Shown: positions 7,047-15,651 of the stretch, one piece after another | Layout of the letters: every line of letters starts with the position of its first letter | Position numbering within the stretch: position 1 is the stretch's first letter | NCBI RefSeq assembly: GCF_034347385.1 | Contig: NZ_CP133777.1 | Location: 2,976,001 to 3,040,000 of the forward strand | Length of the DNA stretch: 64,000 nt | Direction: 5' to 3' | DNA from: Actimicrobium sp. CCC2.4 | GTDB taxonomy: Bacteria; Pseudomonadota; Gammaproteobacteria; Burkholderiales; Burkholderiaceae_D | The notes under the pieces: generated by a model | Told to the model about the DNA's origin: nothing | Seen by the model: the letters and a program-made list of their open reading frames with translations, nothing else | The model's database searches: none | Program-made: the position numbers and the translations under genes

Positions 7047-9244
7047 TGACGCAATCCCTGACACCCCGTAAAAGTTCGTCGGCAAGACATGCCACGGCCA
7101 TCATCGGCAGCCTGCTGATCATCCTGCTGGTGGCGGCTACCGTGGCATCAAGCTGGGTGCTGCGTGATCGCGCCATCGAAGACTGGCGTCGGGACCTTGG
7201 CAACCTGTCCCTGGTGATGGCAGAAAATACCTCGCAAACTATGGCCTCTGCTTACCTGGTGCTCGACAGCATCGGCGAACTGGTCGAGAACACCAGCATC
7301 AGCAACCAGGCGGAGCTGATCAAGACTTTCCACAACGCGGCCACCTATCAAATGATGCGTGACAAGGTCAGCGGCTTGCCGCAGATCGACGTGGTCACCA
7401 TCGTCGGCGCGAACGGTGACGTGATCAACTTCACCCGGGCTTTTCCGGCACCGGCGATCAATCTGGCCAACCGGGATTATTTTGCCCATCATCGCGACAA
7501 TGTCGACCCGGCCGTTTTCCTCAGCACGCCCGTCAAGAACAAGGGCAATGGCAAATGGACGTTCTACATCAGCCGTCGCGTCAACAGTAACGAGGGCCAA
7601 TTCCTTGGCATGGTGCGGGTGGGTATTTCGTGTGATTTTTTTGCGGATTTTTTCAAGAACGTGAGCCTGGGCGAAGAAGCGTCGGTGTCGCTGCTGCGAC
7701 GCGACTACACCTTGCTGGCACGCTGGCCGGATGCCGACAAGCTGATGGGCAATCGCAATCTGCTGGGTGCGACCCATACGGTACTTGAAGCCGGCAAGAC
7801 CCACGATGTCATCCTCACGAACGCGCCGCGGCCGATTGACGGCATGCAGCAAACGCCGCGCATGGGTGCGGTGCGACTGGTGCGCGGCTATCCGCTGGCC
7901 GTCAACATCACCATTACCGAAGACCTGTACCTGAGCAGCTGGCGCAGCACGGTGCGCCTGCTGGGTGGCATCGGCCTGGTCAGTCTGCTGGCGCTGTGCG
8001 GAGCCTTCATCCTGATGGCGATCATCCTGAAGCGGCGCGAACTGGACGCCGAGCAGGCCCTCACGCTGAAACGCGAGGCCGAGGAAGCCAATACCGCCAA
8101 GTCCAGCTTCCTGGCGATGATGAGCCATGAAATCCGCACGCCGATGAACGGCATACTCGGCATGGCGGAACTGATGCTCGACACGCCGCTCGATGCCAGC
8201 CAGCGCACGTATGCCGGTAATGTCTACAACGGCGCGCACCACCTGATGCGGATCATCAACGAGATTCTGGATTTTTCAAAAGTCGAGTCGGGCCACATGG
8301 AAATCGACCTGACCACGTTTGATCCGACCCGCCTGATTGGCGAAGTGATCGGCCTGCATCGCAACGGCGCAACGGCCAAACAGCTGCAGATCAGGACCGA
8401 GATCGCACCGGCAGCCGCGCTGCTGGTCAGTGCCGACGCCAGCCGGATCCGTCAGGTGCTGGGCAACCTGATCAACAATGCGATCAAGTTCACGCCAGCC
8501 GGAGCGATCACGGTGCGCTTCGTGGGTCTGCCCGATCCCGCCGATGCGACCCTGGTGCAACTCGAGTACAGCGTCACCGACAGCGGGATCGGCATCAGCG
8601 CCGAGGCGCAGCAACGCTTGTTCGAACCCTTCGTCCAGGCCGACAATACGATCAGCCGCAAGTATGGTGGCACCGGCCTGGGCCTGGCCATTTGCAAGCG
8701 ACTGGTTGAACTGATGCGCGGCGACATCCGCTGCGAAAGCGATATCGGTGCCGGCACGCGGTTTTCATTTCGCATCCCGGCCAGGGTCATTGAGCAACCG
8801 GTGATCATCACGTCGCCGCCGGTGCCCGTCACCGCGGCGGTGCCATCGCAGGAGAACAGCGTGCAGGCATTACGCGTACTGGTAGTTGAAGACACTGAAA
8901 TGAACCGGCAGCTGGTACGCATACTGCTCGGCAAGCGCGGCTGCATTGTTGAAGAAGCCGTTAATGGTCAGCTCGCGCTGGAAGCGCTGGCCATGAAGCA
9001 GTACGACCTGGTCCTGATGGATTGCATGATGCCGGTGATGGATGGCTACGAAGCCACCCGGCGCCTGCGCGAGCGCGAAGCCGCGAATGGCGCTGCGCGC
9101 ATGCCCGTCATTGCGCTGACCGCCAGCGCCATCGAAGGCGATCGGGAGCGCTGCCTCGACGCCGGCATGGATGACTATCTGGCCAAGCCGTTCTCTGCGG
9201 CGCAGCTCACTACGATCATCGAAAAATGGCGCAAGGCCGGTTAA
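7046..9244 (+). CDS. Hybrid histidine kinase: Cache - HisKA - HATPase - receiver
   Basis: 732 residues. Helix 1 at about 18-38, periplasmic double-Cache-like sensor at about 45-295, helix 2 at about 303-327, HisKA with His361 in MMSHEIRTPMNG, HATPase with NLINNAIKF, TDSGIGIS and GGTGLGLAI (to about 577), then a receiver at about 607-730 with Asp659 in LMDCMMPVMDGYEA. The closing ALTASA and LAKPF are typical. The internal receiver needs an HPt partner, and one is encoded just upstream. Sensor ligand unknown. Confidence 0.85.
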   Translation: MTQSLTPRKSSSARHATAIIGSLLIILLVAATVASSWVLRDRAIEDWRRDLGNLSLVMAENTSQTMASAYLVLDSIGELVENTSISNQAELIKTFHNAATYQMMRDKVSGLPQIDVVTIVGANGDVINFTRAFPAPAINLANRDYFAHHRDNVDPAVFLSTPVKNKGNGKWTFYISRRVNSNEGQFLGMVRVGISCDFFADFFKNVSLGEEASVSLLRRDYTLLARWPDADKLMGNRNLLGATHTVLEAGKTHDVILTNAPRPIDGMQQTPRMGAVRLVRGYPLAVNITITEDLYLSSWRSTVRLLGGIGLVSLLALCGAFILMAIILKRRELDAEQALTLKREAEEANTAKSSFLAMMSHEIRTPMNGILGMAELMLDTPLDASQRTYAGNVYNGAHHLMRIINEILDFSKVESGHMEIDLTTFDPTRLIGEVIGLHRNGATAKQLQIRTEIAPAAALLVSADASRIRQVLGNLINNAIKFTPAGAITVRFVGLPDPADATLVQLEYSVTDSGIGISAEAQQRLFEPFVQADNTISRKYGGTGLGLAICKRLVELMRGDIRCESDIGAGTRFSFRIPARVIEQPVIITSPPVPVTAAVPSQENSVQALRVLVVEDTEMNRQLVRILLGKRGCIVEEAVNGQLALEALAMKQYDLVLMDCMMPVMDGYEATRRLREREAANGAARMPVIALTASAIEGDRERCLDAGMDDYLAKPFSAAQLTTIIEKWRKAG

Positions 9245-9272
9245 GCGGTGGCAGGAACGGCCCTGCGTGGCC

Positions 9273-9728
9273 TCAACTGTAGCGGCGTGAAATCAGTTCG
9301 GCCACACAGACCGGCTTGTCATTGCCCTCACGTTCGACCGTGATCTGCCAGACGACCTGCGCACCGCCGGCGATATCCTCGACACCCAGCACGCTGATGC
9401 GTCCGCGCAAGCGGCTGCCCACCAGCACCGGTGCCATGAAGCGCACCTTGTTGAGTCCGTAATTGACGGCCATTTTTACGTCGCTCATCGTGACCGCGCT
9501 TTCCATCAGCGACGGTAACAGCGACAGTGTCAGGAAGCCGTGCGCGACGGTGCCGCCGAACGGCGACTCGGCGCGGCTGCGCTCGACATCGGTGTGTATC
9601 CATTGCTGGTCGCCGGTGGCGTCGGCGAATTGCTGCACGCGCTCCTGACTGATGCTGGTCCAGTCCGAGACGGCGATTTCCTGGCCGGTCAGGGTCTTCA
9701 GTTCGGCGAGTGAGGCGATGATGCGCAT
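9273..9728 (-). CDS. MaoC-family (R)-specific enoyl-CoA hydratase
   Basis: 151-residue hot-dog fold protein. The catalytic Asp/His pair of MaoC hydratases is in FADATGDQQWIHTD, followed by SPFGGTVAHGFLTL. The reaction expected is reversible hydration of trans-2-enoyl-CoA. It is the last gene of a minus-strand set with a second MaoC protein and two acyl-CoA dehydrogenases, so it probably acts on the enoyl-CoA they produce. Substrate chain type is not evident from sequence. Confidence 0.8.
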   Translation of the reverse strand: MRIIASLAELKTLTGQEIAVSDWTSISQERVQQFADATGDQQWIHTDVERSRAESPFGGTVAHGFLTLSLLPSLMESAVTMSDVKMAVNYGLNKVRFMAPVLVGSRLRGRISVLGVEDIAGGAQVVWQITVEREGNDKPVCVAELISRRYS

Positions 9729-9746
9729 GGCATTCCTTCTACAAAA

Positions 9747-10205
9747 TCAGACAGGTGATCGACGCAAAAACAAGCCACGCCCCTTGATGGTGACGGCCAG
9801 TTCGCCGTGCTGGTTGTGCGCTTCCCAGAGCGTGTTGATGACACCGCGGTCGGGCTTGCTTTTTGATGGCACGACATCGAGCACGGTGCTGGTGACGCGC
9901 AGCACATCACCCGGACGCACCGGCTTGAGCCAGCGCACTTCATCGATGCCGGGCGAACCCATGCTGGTCGAATCGCGCAGGTAATTGTCGACCACCAGCC
10001 GCATCATCATGCTGCAGGTGTGCCAGCCACTGGCGATGACGCCGCCGAAGATGGAGTTGGCGGCGGCGGCGGGGTCAACATGGAAAGGCTGGGGGTCGTA
10101 GCGGGTCGCGAAGTCATGGACTTCAGCGGCGTCGACGGTGATGCTGCCGACTTCAAAGCAGTGACCGGCTTCGAAGTCTTCGAAACACCAGGTGGGTTGG
10201 GACAT
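9747..10205 (-). CDS. Second MaoC-family dehydratase/hydratase
   Basis: 152 residues starting at the ATG at 10205, preceded by AAAGGATCC; a longer frame to 10277 lacks a ribosome site and runs into an inverted repeat. The active-site segment is YDPQPFHVD and the following FGGVIASGWHTCSMM is family-typical. It lies 18 nt upstream of the other MaoC gene. The two could form a heterodimer or act on different chain lengths. The Asp/His pair is intact, so it is not an obvious inactive partner. Confidence 0.8.
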   Translation of the reverse strand: MSQPTWCFEDFEAGHCFEVGSITVDAAEVHDFATRYDPQPFHVDPAAAANSIFGGVIASGWHTCSMMMRLVVDNYLRDSTSMGSPGIDEVRWLKPVRPGDVLRVTSTVLDVVPSKSKPDRGVINTLWEAHNQHGELAVTIKGRGLFLRRSPV

Positions 10206-10268
10206 GGGGGATCCTTTGTGTGGATGACCGGCTTGGATGCTTGCCGGTTCGGTGCTTCGTGGAGGGTT

Positions 10269-10333
10269 CCGGTGCAATGTTATTGCACCCTACAGGGAAT
10301 GGTGGGTGCAATAACCGGAGAGCATTGCACCGG
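10269..10333. repeat. Long imperfect palindrome (GTGCAATAAC type)
   Basis: The arm at 10269-10290 and the arm at 10304-10333 are exact reverse complements apart from an 8-nt bulge in the right arm, sharing the cores CCGGTGCAATG and TTATTGCACCC. The loop is 13 nt. It lies between the acyl-CoA dehydrogenase stop (10350) and the MaoC start (10205) on the minus strand. It could be a REP-like mobile palindrome and might also limit read-through. There is no T-tract, so it is not a classical terminator. Confidence 0.6.
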
Positions 10334-10349
10334 ACAACCTGCAACTACC

Positions 10350-11489
10350 TCACGCTGCTTGCCGAAACCCCGGCTGTGCGACAAACCTGGCCAGATGATG
10401 GTCAGTGTCACCCAGCGTCAGCTCGATGATGGTCAATCGCTTGAAGTGATGCGCGGCCGGCAGTTCGTTGGTGACGCCCATGCCGCCGTGCAGCTGGACT
10501 GCTTGCTGGCCGACGTATTTCATGGCCTGGCCGATGCGGGCCTTGGCGGCCGACACCGTGCGACGCCGTTCGGCCGGATCGGTCGCAGTGACCTTGACCG
10601 CTGCCAGCGTGGCCATAGAACGGGCCTGCTCCAGATGCATGAACATGTCGGCCATCCGGTGCTGCAGCGCCTGGAATTTACCGATCGGTACACCGAACTG
10701 CTGGCGGGTCTTCAGGTATTCCAGCGTGGCATTGTTGAGCGATTCCATCACGCCCACCGCTTCGGCACATAACAACGCGATACCGTAGTCGGTCGCCGCA
10801 TCAAGAATGTCCCAGCCTTCGCCGGCCGTGCCAAGCAATGCGCTGGCAGGCACTTTCACATCGGTGAAGGTGACGTCCGCCGCGCGCTGGCAATCAATGG
10901 TGCGGTAGTCGCGCACCGCGATGCCGTCCGTGGTCGCCGGCAGCACGAACAATGAAATCCCGGCCGTATCGCGCCGCGTACCAGCACTGCGTGCCGACAC
11001 CACCAGCATGCCGGCCTGCGCGCCATGAATCACGACCGTCTTGGTGCCGTTGAGGACAAAGCCGTCACCGTGCGGCGTTGCCGTCGTGGCGATGTCGAAC
11101 AGATCGTAGCGCGCCTGCTTTTCGCCCAGCGCGCACGCCAGTTTCAATGCACCGCTGGCGACCTGTTCGAGCAGGCTGTCGTGACCGCCGGCCAGCTTCA
11201 GGAATTGCGCTCCCAGCATCGTCGACCAGTACGGCTCGATCACCAGGCCGCGGCCGATTTCATGCATCACCACTTGCATGTCGATGGCCGAACCATTGAA
11301 ACCGCCCTGCTCTTCGGCCACCGGCAACGCGGTCATGCCCAGTTCGGTCAGCGTGGTCCAGGCGATGTCGGACGTGCCGCTGTCGGACAGGACGATCTTC
11401 TTGCGCTGGTCGAACGTGTAGTCCTTGTCGACCCAGCGGCGCAGGGCATCGGAAAATTGCTGCTGTTCTTGCGTAAAGGTAAAGTCCAT
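10350..11489 (-). CDS. pimD: Acyl-CoA dehydrogenase, pimeloyl-CoA dehydrogenase small-subunit type
   Basis: 379-residue FAD enzyme of the acyl-CoA dehydrogenase family. The N-terminus MDFTFTQEQ and the segment YTFDQRKKIV resemble pimeloyl-CoA dehydrogenase small subunits. Near the C-terminus, where single-gene family members carry the catalytic Glu in a YEGT motif, it has ELTLGDTDHH instead. That fits a subunit of a two-gene enzyme. GAGGA precedes the ATG. It starts just after the stop of the large-subunit-like gene at 11497. The real substrate (dicarboxylic, alicyclic or other acyl-CoA) cannot be told. Confidence 0.7.
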   Translation of the reverse strand: MDFTFTQEQQQFSDALRRWVDKDYTFDQRKKIVLSDSGTSDIAWTTLTELGMTALPVAEEQGGFNGSAIDMQVVMHEIGRGLVIEPYWSTMLGAQFLKLAGGHDSLLEQVASGALKLACALGEKQARYDLFDIATTATPHGDGFVLNGTKTVVIHGAQAGMLVVSARSAGTRRDTAGISLFVLPATTDGIAVRDYRTIDCQRAADVTFTDVKVPASALLGTAGEGWDILDAATDYGIALLCAEAVGVMESLNNATLEYLKTRQQFGVPIGKFQALQHRMADMFMHLEQARSMATLAAVKVTATDPAERRRTVSAAKARIGQAMKYVGQQAVQLHGGMGVTNELPAAHHFKRLTIIELTLGDTDHHLARFVAQPGFRQAA

Positions 11490-11496
11490 GTCGTCC

Positions 11497-12693
11497 TCAC
11501 AGTCCCAGAATCATTTGGGTGATGATGTTTTTTTGAATTTCATTCGAGCCGCCGTAGATCGAGGTCTTGCGGTAATTGAAGTAGTACGACGCCAGCGGTG
11601 CGGCATCATCATCTTCGGCCAGGCTGTGCTCGCTGCTGCCGTGCAGGAAGTCGGGGTCAAACGGCAAGCCGTACGGACCGACCGCTTCGAGCATCAGCTC
11701 GGTCAGCGCTTGCTGGACTTCGGTGCCCTTGATCTTCAGCATCGAGGCTTCCGGGCCGGGTCCGCGTTTGGCGTTGTCCAGCGAAATCACGCGCAGCACC
11801 GTCACTTCCAGTGCCATCAATTCGATTTCGAGCGAGGCCACTTTGGCCGCAAACACCGCATCATCGAGCAGCGGCGCACCGTTTTTCTGCTGGTCCAGCG
11901 CGATGCGCTTTAGAAATTCCATTTCACGCTTGGCACGGCCGACCGCAGCGATGTTGGTGCGCTCGTGACCCAGCAAATACTTGGCGTAGGTCCAGCCCTT
12001 GTTCTCTTCGCCGATCAGGTTTTGCACCGGGACCGAGACGTTATCAAAGAACACTTCGTTCACTTCGTGGTCTTCGTCGAGCATGATGATAGGCCGCACC
12101 GTGATGCCGGGCGACTTCATGTCGATCAGCAGGAATGAAATTCCTTCCTGCTTGCGCCCGCCACTGTCGGTACGTACCAGACAGAAAATCATGTCGGCAT
12201 GCTGGCCCAGCGTGGTCCAGGTTTTCTGGCCATTGACGATGTAGTTGTCGCCTTCGCGCTCGGCGCGAGTTTTCAGCGACGCCAGATCGGACCCGGAGCC
12301 CGGCTCCGAATACCCCTGGCACCACCAGTCTTCGCAACTGAGAATGCGCGGCAGGTAGTGTGCTTTTTGTGCGGCATTGCCGAAGGCCATGATGACCGGA
12401 GCCACCATGTTCACGCCGAACGGCAGGATGGGCGGGGTGCCGGCGTGGGCACATTCTTCTTCCCAGATGTGGCGCTGGACCGGGCTCCAGCCGGTGCCGC
12501 CGTATTCGACCGGCCAGCCGGTGCCGACCCAGCCTTGTTGCGCAACGATCTTGTGCCAGCGCACCAGATCGTCTTTCGACAGGCGCTTGTGATTGAGAAC
12601 TTTCTGCTGCAAATCGGCCGGCAGATGCTGCTCCAGATAACTGCGGACCATCAGGCGAAAAGCCTCGTCGTCGGTGGTGTAAGTCAAGTCCAT
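11497..12693 (-). CDS. pimC: Acyl-CoA dehydrogenase, pimeloyl-CoA dehydrogenase large-subunit type
   Basis: 398 residues. The family signature WWCQGYSEPGSGSDLA and the C-terminal IYGGSNEIQKNII are clear. The usual catalytic Glu position is Gly (YGG instead of YEG), which is normal for the large-subunit group that pairs with a second acyl-CoA dehydrogenase. A strong AGGAGG site lies 5-6 nt upstream of the ATG at 12693. It is the first gene of the four-gene minus-strand set (large, small, MaoC, MaoC), probably desaturation and hydration steps of one beta-oxidation-like route. Confidence 0.75.
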   Translation of the reverse strand: MDLTYTTDDEAFRLMVRSYLEQHLPADLQQKVLNHKRLSKDDLVRWHKIVAQQGWVGTGWPVEYGGTGWSPVQRHIWEEECAHAGTPPILPFGVNMVAPVIMAFGNAAQKAHYLPRILSCEDWWCQGYSEPGSGSDLASLKTRAEREGDNYIVNGQKTWTTLGQHADMIFCLVRTDSGGRKQEGISFLLIDMKSPGITVRPIIMLDEDHEVNEVFFDNVSVPVQNLIGEENKGWTYAKYLLGHERTNIAAVGRAKREMEFLKRIALDQQKNGAPLLDDAVFAAKVASLEIELMALEVTVLRVISLDNAKRGPGPEASMLKIKGTEVQQALTELMLEAVGPYGLPFDPDFLHGSSEHSLAEDDDAAPLASYYFNYRKTSIYGGSNEIQKNIITQMILGL

Positions 12694-12977
12694 GCTGTCT
12701 CCTCCTGTTATTTCGGGCGTGCATCATCATGCACGGTTTTGCGGAGAATAGCACGACCGTGCAATAAAGATTTTTCCAGGCTTTTATTAACCAGATCTCA
12801 AATAAACAGATGACTATTTACCAATGGTTTTGTTTTACTTGTGAATACAAGTTTTTATTTTTTACATGATGAAAATAGCAATTTATTTAACATCTATTAA
12901 CAAAATATAAATATTTACTGCCGTATATTCCTTTCACCGAAATATCAATTCATCAATTTTTTACCCGGGGAAAAATC
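12694..12977. promoter_or_regulatory. AT-rich divergent intergenic region
   Basis: 284 nt between the divergent acyl-CoA dehydrogenase operon and the PEP-CTERM gene. The half nearest the PEP-CTERM gene (about 12780-12960) is strikingly AT-rich, with runs such as TTTTTATTTTTTACATG, and probably carries the promoter of that gene. No clear terminator or operator palindrome was found. Confidence 0.4.
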
Positions 12978-14039
12978 ATGACGCCATCGAACAGCATTCG
13001 CCTGACACTGACTGCGGCCGCAGTCAGCCTTTTGATGGCGCACCCTGCAGCACACGCCAAGACCGCGACCATTGAAACGGCCAGCGGCAATGGCGCAGGC
13101 CTGATTCTCTCCGCGACCTTACTGGGAACCTCAGTCGCTACAGCTTCCCTGCCGGGCAGCATCACCGTGCTGGGCAACACCGTGCCGGTCAACGCCGGCA
13201 CTGCTGCTGTTGGCAGCACGACCAGCGGCACGCCTTACAACGTGACGGGCAGTGTCGCCAATCTGAACCTGACCGGAACGACTGCGCTGGCCATACCGGC
13301 CCATTTGCTGCCGGTCACCCCTAGCCCGCTGAGTTCAACAGTGGTCAATGCAAAAACGAGCTTGTCAGCTAGCGTACTCAATGCCGATACCAGCTTCAGT
13401 GACGGCACGCTGGTCAAGAGTTACGGCGGTGTGGAGAAGTTGAACCTCGGCTCGAGCTTGTCGGCTACAACGGGGATAGCGGGTATCACCCTCAAAAAAA
13501 TTCCGTTGTTTTCACTAGGCCTGACCGCCGACGCCCTGCAAAGTAGCTCGCAGATCAGCATGATCAATGGTTTGCTGTACGGCACGAATACGCTGAACAG
13601 CTTCACCAATGTTTCCCTTAACCTGTCATCGCTCGTATCGCTGAGTTCATTGAGTTTGCTTGGCTCGACATTGAGCAAATCGATCAACCTATCCGCGATT
13701 GCAGGTGCCACGCCGATGGCCAACACCACGCTCAGTGGCGCCACCGGTTCCTTCCTGACCAGCCTTGGTATCAGGCTGACTCTCAACGAACAGTTCAATA
13801 CCTGCACGTCGCTGCTGACATCCTGCTCCGTCGAAACCAATGCGCTGCATCTGATGATCGATCCGGCCGTTGCCGGACTGGCAGCAATGGACCTGAAACT
13901 GGGCCACTCGTATGCGGCAGCCACGGCATCGGCCGTCAGCGCCGTGCCGGAACCGGAAACCTACGCAATGCTGGGCCTGGGCCTGGTCGCCGTGATGTTC
14001 GGTGCGCGCCGTCAGCGCCGTGCGTCAGGACAGGCGTAA
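12978..14039 (+). CDS. PEP-CTERM exported protein
   Basis: 353 residues. An N-terminal signal peptide (hydrophobic about 8-25, ending AHAKT) and a C-terminal PEP-CTERM sorting tag are visible: VPEPETYAMLGLGLVAVMF followed by a basic tail ARRQRR. Such proteins are recognised by an exosortase and delivered to the surface or biofilm matrix. The middle is Ser/Thr/Leu/Ala-rich and repetitive with no recognised enzyme motif; a single Cys pair (CTSLLTSC) may form a disulfide. GGGGAAA precedes the ATG. No exosortase gene is in the window. Confidence 0.8.
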   Translation: MTPSNSIRLTLTAAAVSLLMAHPAAHAKTATIETASGNGAGLILSATLLGTSVATASLPGSITVLGNTVPVNAGTAAVGSTTSGTPYNVTGSVANLNLTGTTALAIPAHLLPVTPSPLSSTVVNAKTSLSASVLNADTSFSDGTLVKSYGGVEKLNLGSSLSATTGIAGITLKKIPLFSLGLTADALQSSSQISMINGLLYGTNTLNSFTNVSLNLSSLVSLSSLSLLGSTLSKSINLSAIAGATPMANTTLSGATGSFLTSLGIRLTLNEQFNTCTSLLTSCSVETNALHLMIDPAVAGLAAMDLKLGHSYAAATASAVSAVPEPETYAMLGLGLVAVMFGARRQRRASGQA

Positions 14040-14115
14040 GCCGAACCGGACAGCATCGGCACGACTTCCGCCAGCGCCACTACAATGGCGTTCCCATTTA
14101 GCGCGAGTCCTGTCG

Positions 14116-15621
14116 ATGCCCTCCCTCAAATCTCTGTTGCTAGTGCTCGGCTTGCTGCTTTCCTGTGTGCAGGCCCATGCTGCCGATCCGGTCTTGCAAG
14201 TCGGCTCGAAACGCTTCACCGAATCCTATGTGCTGGGCGAGATCATCACCCGCACCGCCGCCACCGCCGGAACGGTGCGCCACCAGCAAGGACTGGGCAA
14301 TACGGCCATCGTGTTCAATGCGCTCAAGGCCGGCAGCATCGATCTGTATCCGGAGTACCTCGGCACCATCAATAGCGAAATCCTCAAGCACGACACCCCG
14401 TCTACGCTCGAACAACTACGCGCCGAACTGGCACCGCTAGGCCTTGGCATTGGCGTGCCGCTCGGCTTTGACAATACCTATGCACTGGCGATGCGCGGCA
14501 CGCCGGACGGCGGTCCGGCCACGCTGGCCGAACTGGCCGCGCTGCCGCAATTGCGGCTGGGGCTGTCGCATGAATTCCTCGGTCGCGTCGATGGCTGGCC
14601 CGGATTGGCGCAGCAATACCGTTTGCCGCAACGGCCGACCGGACTCGATCACGGTATCGCCTATGAAGCGCTGATGGCCAAGCAGGTCGATGTCATCGAT
14701 ATCTATTCGACCGATGCCAAGATCGGCAAGCTGGGCTTGCGCGTACTGAAGGACAACAACCATTTTTTTCCGGGTTACGAAGCGGTCCTGCTGTACCGGC
14801 TGGACCTGCCGCAGCGCTTTCCTGCCGCCTGGGCCGCCATCGGCACGCTCGAAGGCCGGATCGACAACACGCGCATGATCGCAATGAATGCCGCCGTCGA
14901 AATCGATGGCCAGTCCTTTGCCGCCGTCGCCACGCAATTTGTCACGCCGGCGACGACCGCGCCGGCAGTGCGCAACGGCTTCATGAACAAACTGTTCGGT
15001 GAGGACTTCTGGCGTCTGACGCGCCAGCATGTGGTACTGGTTGCGGTGGCCATCCTCGGCGCCAGCCTGATCGGTATTCCGCTCGGCGTGCTGGCGGCAT
15101 TCGTGCGGCCGTTGCGGCAAGCGGTGATGGCGCTGGTGGGCGTGCTGCAAACGATTCCGGCGCTGGCTTTACTGGCGATGCTGATTCCGCTGCTCGGTCG
15201 CATCGGCACGACGCCGGCGCTGATCGCGCTCTTTCTGTATGCGTTGCTGCCTATCGTGCGCAATACCTGTACCGGTGTGCTGCAAGTACCGGCCGGCCTG
15301 CGCATGGCAGCGCTGGCGCTGGGACTGTCGCGCCGCGACCGTCTGTTGCACATTGACCTGCCGCTGGCCTTGCCGGTGATTCTGGCCGGCCTGAAAACCG
15401 CCGCCGTGATGAGCGTCGGCACCGCGACCATCGCCGCTTTCATTGGCGCGGGTGGCTATGGCGAACGCATTGCGATTGGCCTCGCGCTCAACGACAACGT
15501 GATGCTGCTGGCCGGCGCGATCCCGGCGGCGGCGCTGGCGCTGCTGACGCAAGCGGTGTTTGATTTGCTGGAGCGGGTACTGGTGCGCGACAGCGGACGC
15601 GTGATTGACTTGTCCCTCTAA
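14116..15621 (+). CDS. Fused substrate-binding protein and permease of a glycine betaine/choline-type ABC transporter
   Basis: 501 residues from the ATG at 14116, which gives a clean signal peptide (residues 1-22, ending AHA). Residues 25-290 resemble OpuBC/ProX-type osmolyte-binding proteins (VGSKRFTESYVLGEI, LDLYPEYLGT-like segment). Residues about 305-495 are a BPD-type permease with the ATPase-contact EAA-like loop around LRMAALALGLSRRDR. The binding domain precedes the permease, so it would sit in the periplasm tethered to the membrane. No ATPase gene is adjacent; it must be encoded elsewhere. Substrate not certain. Confidence 0.75.
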   Translation: MPSLKSLLLVLGLLLSCVQAHAADPVLQVGSKRFTESYVLGEIITRTAATAGTVRHQQGLGNTAIVFNALKAGSIDLYPEYLGTINSEILKHDTPSTLEQLRAELAPLGLGIGVPLGFDNTYALAMRGTPDGGPATLAELAALPQLRLGLSHEFLGRVDGWPGLAQQYRLPQRPTGLDHGIAYEALMAKQVDVIDIYSTDAKIGKLGLRVLKDNNHFFPGYEAVLLYRLDLPQRFPAAWAAIGTLEGRIDNTRMIAMNAAVEIDGQSFAAVATQFVTPATTAPAVRNGFMNKLFGEDFWRLTRQHVVLVAVAILGASLIGIPLGVLAAFVRPLRQAVMALVGVLQTIPALALLAMLIPLLGRIGTTPALIALFLYALLPIVRNTCTGVLQVPAGLRMAALALGLSRRDRLLHIDLPLALPVILAGLKTAAVMSVGTATIAAFIGAGGYGERIAIGLALNDNVMLLAGAIPAAALALLTQAVFDLLERVLVRDSGRVIDLSL

Positions 15622-15651
15622 CCCCGCCGCTGCGGCATGCCGTGCTGCCGG

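Noticed and set aside
7148-8242. 364-codon minus-strand frame
   Set aside because: Antisense to the hybrid kinase; no coherent protein features.
10020-10772. 250-codon plus-strand frame
   Set aside because: Runs across a MaoC gene, an intergenic palindrome and an acyl-CoA dehydrogenase gene on the other strand.
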